Shown here: piece by piece, positions 5,734-7,865 of the stretch
How the letters are laid out: every line of letters starts with the position of its first letter
Position numbering within the stretch: the stretch's first letter is position 1
Origin: Bacillota bacterium
GTDB lineage: Bacteria > Bacillota > Clostridia > Acetivibrionales > DSM-1351
DNA length: 7,865 nucleotides
Direction of reading: 5' to 3'
Assembly (NCBI GenBank): GCA_023436515.1
Contig: JAEZIV010000049.1
Coordinates: 1 to 7,865, forward strand
Notes under the pieces: generated by a model
The model's database searches: none
Told to the model about the DNA's origin: nothing
The model's input: the letters and a program-made list of their open reading frames with translations, nothing else
Made by a program: the position numbers and the translations under genes

Positions 5734-7581
5734 TTGTTTGATATACAGGAAGAACTAAAAAAGCTGCCGGACAAGCCCGGGGTATATATAATGAAGGATG
5801 TAAACGGCATTGTTATATATGTTGGCAAGGCAGTAATACTAAAGAATCGTGTTAGACAATATTTTCAAAATTCGGCTAATCACCCACCGAAGGTTTTGGC
5901 AATGGTTTCAAAGATTACGGAGTTTGAGTATATTGTTACAGATACCGAAGTTGAAGCCCTTATGCTTGAGTGTACGCTGATAAAGAAGTATAAACCCAGA
6001 TATAATATTCTTCTAAAGGATGACAAGCATTATCCATATATTAAGGTAACAATGAACGAAGCATATCCCAGAGTACTGAAGACCCGGCGAGTTGAGAAGG
6101 ACAGTGCCAGGTATTTCGGCCCGTACTCAAGCGCCTATGCAGTAAATGATGCCATAGATACAATAAAAAAACTGTTTCCTGTCAAGACCTGTAATCTGGT
6201 ACTCCCCAGAGATGTAGGTAAATACAGGCCTTGCTTGAATTATCATATGAAGCAATGTCTTGCACCCTGTCAGGGTGGTGTCAACATGGAAGAATACCGG
6301 GCAATGATGAAAAAAATATGCTCTTTTTTGGGAGGGCAATATGATGAGTTGCTACATGACTTGAAGGCACAGATGGAAGCTGCTGCTAATGACCTGGAGT
6401 TTGAAAAGGCAGCACAGCTTAGAAATAAAATAAACAGCATTGTCCAGATTTCGGAAGCGCAGAAGGTATTGTCTGCCGACGGACAGGACAGAGATATTAT
6501 CGGATATGCGCAAAACGCTACTGATCTGTGTATTCAGGTATTTTTTGTAAGAAGCGGAAGGGTTGTTGGCAGAGAGCACTTTATTTTTGAGGGAGAGGGT
6601 AGTGAGAATGTAAGGTATTCCTTATCCACCTTTATAAAACAGTTTTACAATACCGTTCAATTTGTTCCGTCAGAGATTGTCCTCCAACAGGAAATAGAGG
6701 ACGGCGAAATAATTGAACAGTGGCTTACAACAAAAAGGGGCTTCAAGGTAAGCCTCAGGATTCCCCAAAGAGGTGAATTGGTTAAGCTGGTAAGGATGGT
6801 TTCACAAAATGCCGAGATATCCCTTAAGCAATATGGGGAGAGGCTTAAAAGAGAGACTTCTTTACATGAGGAAGGACTAAAGCAGTTAGCCAAGCTTCTG
6901 ATGCTGGAATGTATCCCCGATAGAATAGAAGCCTATGATATTTCCAATACCGGTTCCACAGAAATAGTTGCTTCTATGGTGGTTTTTGAAAAGGGAAGAC
7001 CTGCAAGAGATGAATATAGAAAATTTAAAATGAAGTCGGTCAATGAGCAAAACGACTATGCAAGTATGCAGGAAACCTTGTATAGAAGACTTTCAAGAGC
7101 AAGAAAGGAAGCTGAGGAGGAACAGGAGCAGACGAAGTTTTCAAAGCTTCCTGATTTAATCCTGGTGGATGGAGGTCTGGGCCATGTTAATGCAGCCCAG
7201 CAGATTGTGGATGAGCTGGGCTTTGATCTTGTTATTGCCGGTATGGCTAAGGATGAACGACATAGAACAAGGGCTCTTGTATACAAGGGAAATGAATATA
7301 GCATGTCCTCAAACCTGCCGCTCCTGAGACTGATCACAGAAATACAGGATGAAACTCACCGTGTAGCAGTGCAGTATAACAGAAAGCTTAGAGAAAAGAG
7401 GTATATACATTCCGAGCTGGATGATATTAGAGGCATTGGTGAGGCAAGAAAGAAAGCGCTGATAAGACACTTTAAATCCCTTGCAGCAGTCAAAAAGGCT
7501 GAAATATCTCAATTACTTGAGGTTGATGGGATAAGTGAAAAGGTGGCGCAAAAGATATATGAGCATTTCAGAAAGCAGTAA
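5734..7581 (+). CDS. uvrC: UvrABC system protein C (excinuclease subunit)
   Basis: UvrC is the nuclease of nucleotide excision repair: brought to damage by UvrB, it cuts the strand on both sides of the lesion. At 615 residues it has the normal length and every expected part. The GIY-YIG nuclease (about 12-95) has GVY at 16-18, YVG at 29-31 and Arg39, and makes the 3' cut. Cys153, Cys167, Cys175 and Cys179 match the spacing of the Fe-S cluster cysteines of E. coli UvrC. A UVR motif for UvrB contact is at about 205-240. The RNase H-like nuclease for the 5' cut has Asp402 (YDISN), Asp441 (NDYASM), Asp479 (LVDGG) and His542 (QDETHR). Two helix-hairpin-helix units end the protein (about 567-612). 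It starts with TTG and sits after a terminator, with a metallophosphoesterase gene 34 bases downstream. Many clostridia have the same uvrC-phosphoesterase neighbourhood. Confidence 0.97.
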   Translation: MFDIQEELKKLPDKPGVYIMKDVNGIVIYVGKAVILKNRVRQYFQNSANHPPKVLAMVSKITEFEYIVTDTEVEALMLECTLIKKYKPRYNILLKDDKHYPYIKVTMNEAYPRVLKTRRVEKDSARYFGPYSSAYAVNDAIDTIKKLFPVKTCNLVLPRDVGKYRPCLNYHMKQCLAPCQGGVNMEEYRAMMKKICSFLGGQYDELLHDLKAQMEAAANDLEFEKAAQLRNKINSIVQISEAQKVLSADGQDRDIIGYAQNATDLCIQVFFVRSGRVVGREHFIFEGEGSENVRYSLSTFIKQFYNTVQFVPSEIVLQQEIEDGEIIEQWLTTKRGFKVSLRIPQRGELVKLVRMVSQNAEISLKQYGERLKRETSLHEEGLKQLAKLLMLECIPDRIEAYDISNTGSTEIVASMVVFEKGRPARDEYRKFKMKSVNEQNDYASMQETLYRRLSRARKEAEEEQEQTKFSKLPDLILVDGGLGHVNAAQQIVDELGFDLVIAGMAKDERHRTRALVYKGNEYSMSSNLPLLRLITEIQDETHRVAVQYNRKLREKRYIHSELDDIRGIGEARKKALIRHFKSLAAVKKAEISQLLEVDGISEKVAQKIYEHFRKQ

Positions 7582-7605
7582 TATTTGTGCGCTATGCACG
7601 TAGAT

Positions 7606-7610
7606 GGGAG
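7606..7610 (+). promoter_or_regulatory. Ribosome binding site fixing the phosphoesterase start at 7616
   Basis: GGGAG lies 5 bases before ATG 7616. The in-frame ATG at 7604 overlaps this site, and the family N-terminus (MSIFAIADLHL) begins at 7616. Confidence 0.7.
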
Positions 7611-7615
7611 ATTTT

Positions 7616-7865
7616 ATGTCAATCTTTGCAATAGCTGATCTTCACCTTGCGTTGGGCATAGACAAGCCAATGGATATATTCGGTGGAAGATGGTCAAATT
7701 ACATGGAGAAGCTCAGAAGTAACTGGATGGAGACGGTCAGGCAGGAAGATACCGTTATTATCCCCGGGGATGTTTCATGGGCAACATATATTGAAAGCAC
7801 CTATGAGGACTTTAAGTTTATAGATAGTTTCCCGGGATGAAAATTAATATCAATGGGAAATCACG
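7616..7865 (+). pseudogene. Metallophosphoesterase gene with in-frame TGA, cut by the window edge
   Basis: The reading frame starts like calcineurin-type metallophosphoesterases that often follow uvrC in clostridia. The metal-ligand motifs are DLH (Asp8, His10) and PGD (Asp52 within VIIPGDVSW). After FIDSFPG the frame stops at TGA 7838-7840, giving only 74 residues. Read on in the same frame, the next codons give KLISMGNH up to the window edge, which is the third motif (GNH, normally GNHD). The family normally continues directly from the PG segment into this strand, with one residue where the stop falls. The break is therefore a single-base nonsense change, not a frameshift. A 74-residue product would lack later metal ligands and should be inactive. 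A sequencing error is quite possible; recoding is less likely, because rimI, the sigma gene and the anti-sigma gene all end in TGA. Confidence 0.7.

Noticed and set aside
7587..7599. GTGC/GCAC hairpin between uvrC and the phosphoesterase gene
   Set aside because: The stem is four base pairs with no T-run; too small to call a terminator or regulatory structure.
7838..7840. TGA as a selenocysteine codon or reassigned codon
   Set aside because: The position is not a catalytic or redox site in this family, and TGA is a normal stop for rimI, the sigma gene and the anti-sigma gene. A downstream selenocysteine insertion hairpin cannot be judged because the window ends 25 bases later.

Overview
The window looks like a core-genome segment of a low-GC Firmicute of the class Clostridia. 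The base composition is AT-rich, ribosome binding sites are strong and purine-rich, one gene (uvrC) almost certainly starts with TTG, and proteins such as the RimI-like acetyltransferase, the AAA_32/Lon protease and the HPr-like protein have a clostridial look. A Ruminiclostridium-like (cellulolytic cluster III) host is my guess from general resemblance, not something the sequence proves. All genes lie on the + strand. I see no mobile element, CRISPR array, tRNA or rRNA.

Positions 1-542 hold the last 26 codons of a tsaB-like gene (tRNA t6A modification), followed 5 bases later by rimI (N-terminal acetylation of ribosomal protein S18). Positions 610-3012 encode an 800-residue Lon-family protease of the AAA_32 type, with an intact P-loop and a Ser656/Lys699 catalytic dyad. 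A 94-107 base gap with a sigma-A-like promoter and an inverted repeat leads into a three-gene operon (about 3119-5129) joined by two ATGA overlaps: an ECF sigma factor, a zinc-finger membrane anti-sigma factor, and a secreted-then-membrane-anchored protein. The third protein has four 17-19 residue beta repeats resembling bactofilins, followed by about five membrane helices. This looks like an envelope-stress or envelope-morphology signalling unit, and it is one of the best candidates here for an undescribed system.

Positions 5130-5733 contain a single small gene (5291-5548) with its own extended -10 promoter and its own terminator. It encodes an 85-residue HPr fold protein in which the phosphorylatable histidine (position 15) is Asp, and the neighbouring Arg17 and Pro18 are Lys and Ala, while the regulatory Ser46 is kept. 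It should not carry phosphate for the PTS, but it could still act as a Crh-like catabolite co-regulator through Ser46.

Positions 5734-7581 encode a complete UvrC, the nucleotide excision repair endonuclease, with its GIY-YIG, Fe-S cysteine, UVR, RNase H-like and HhH parts. Downstream, a metallophosphoesterase gene begins at 7616 but meets an in-frame TGA at 7838-7840. The family sequence then resumes in the same frame (GNH motif) up to the window edge, so this is a nonsense-interrupted gene, a sequencing error or, less likely, recoding.

The most interesting points are the active-site-less HPr homologue, the sigma/anti-sigma/bactofilin-like operon, and the interrupted metallophosphoesterase.
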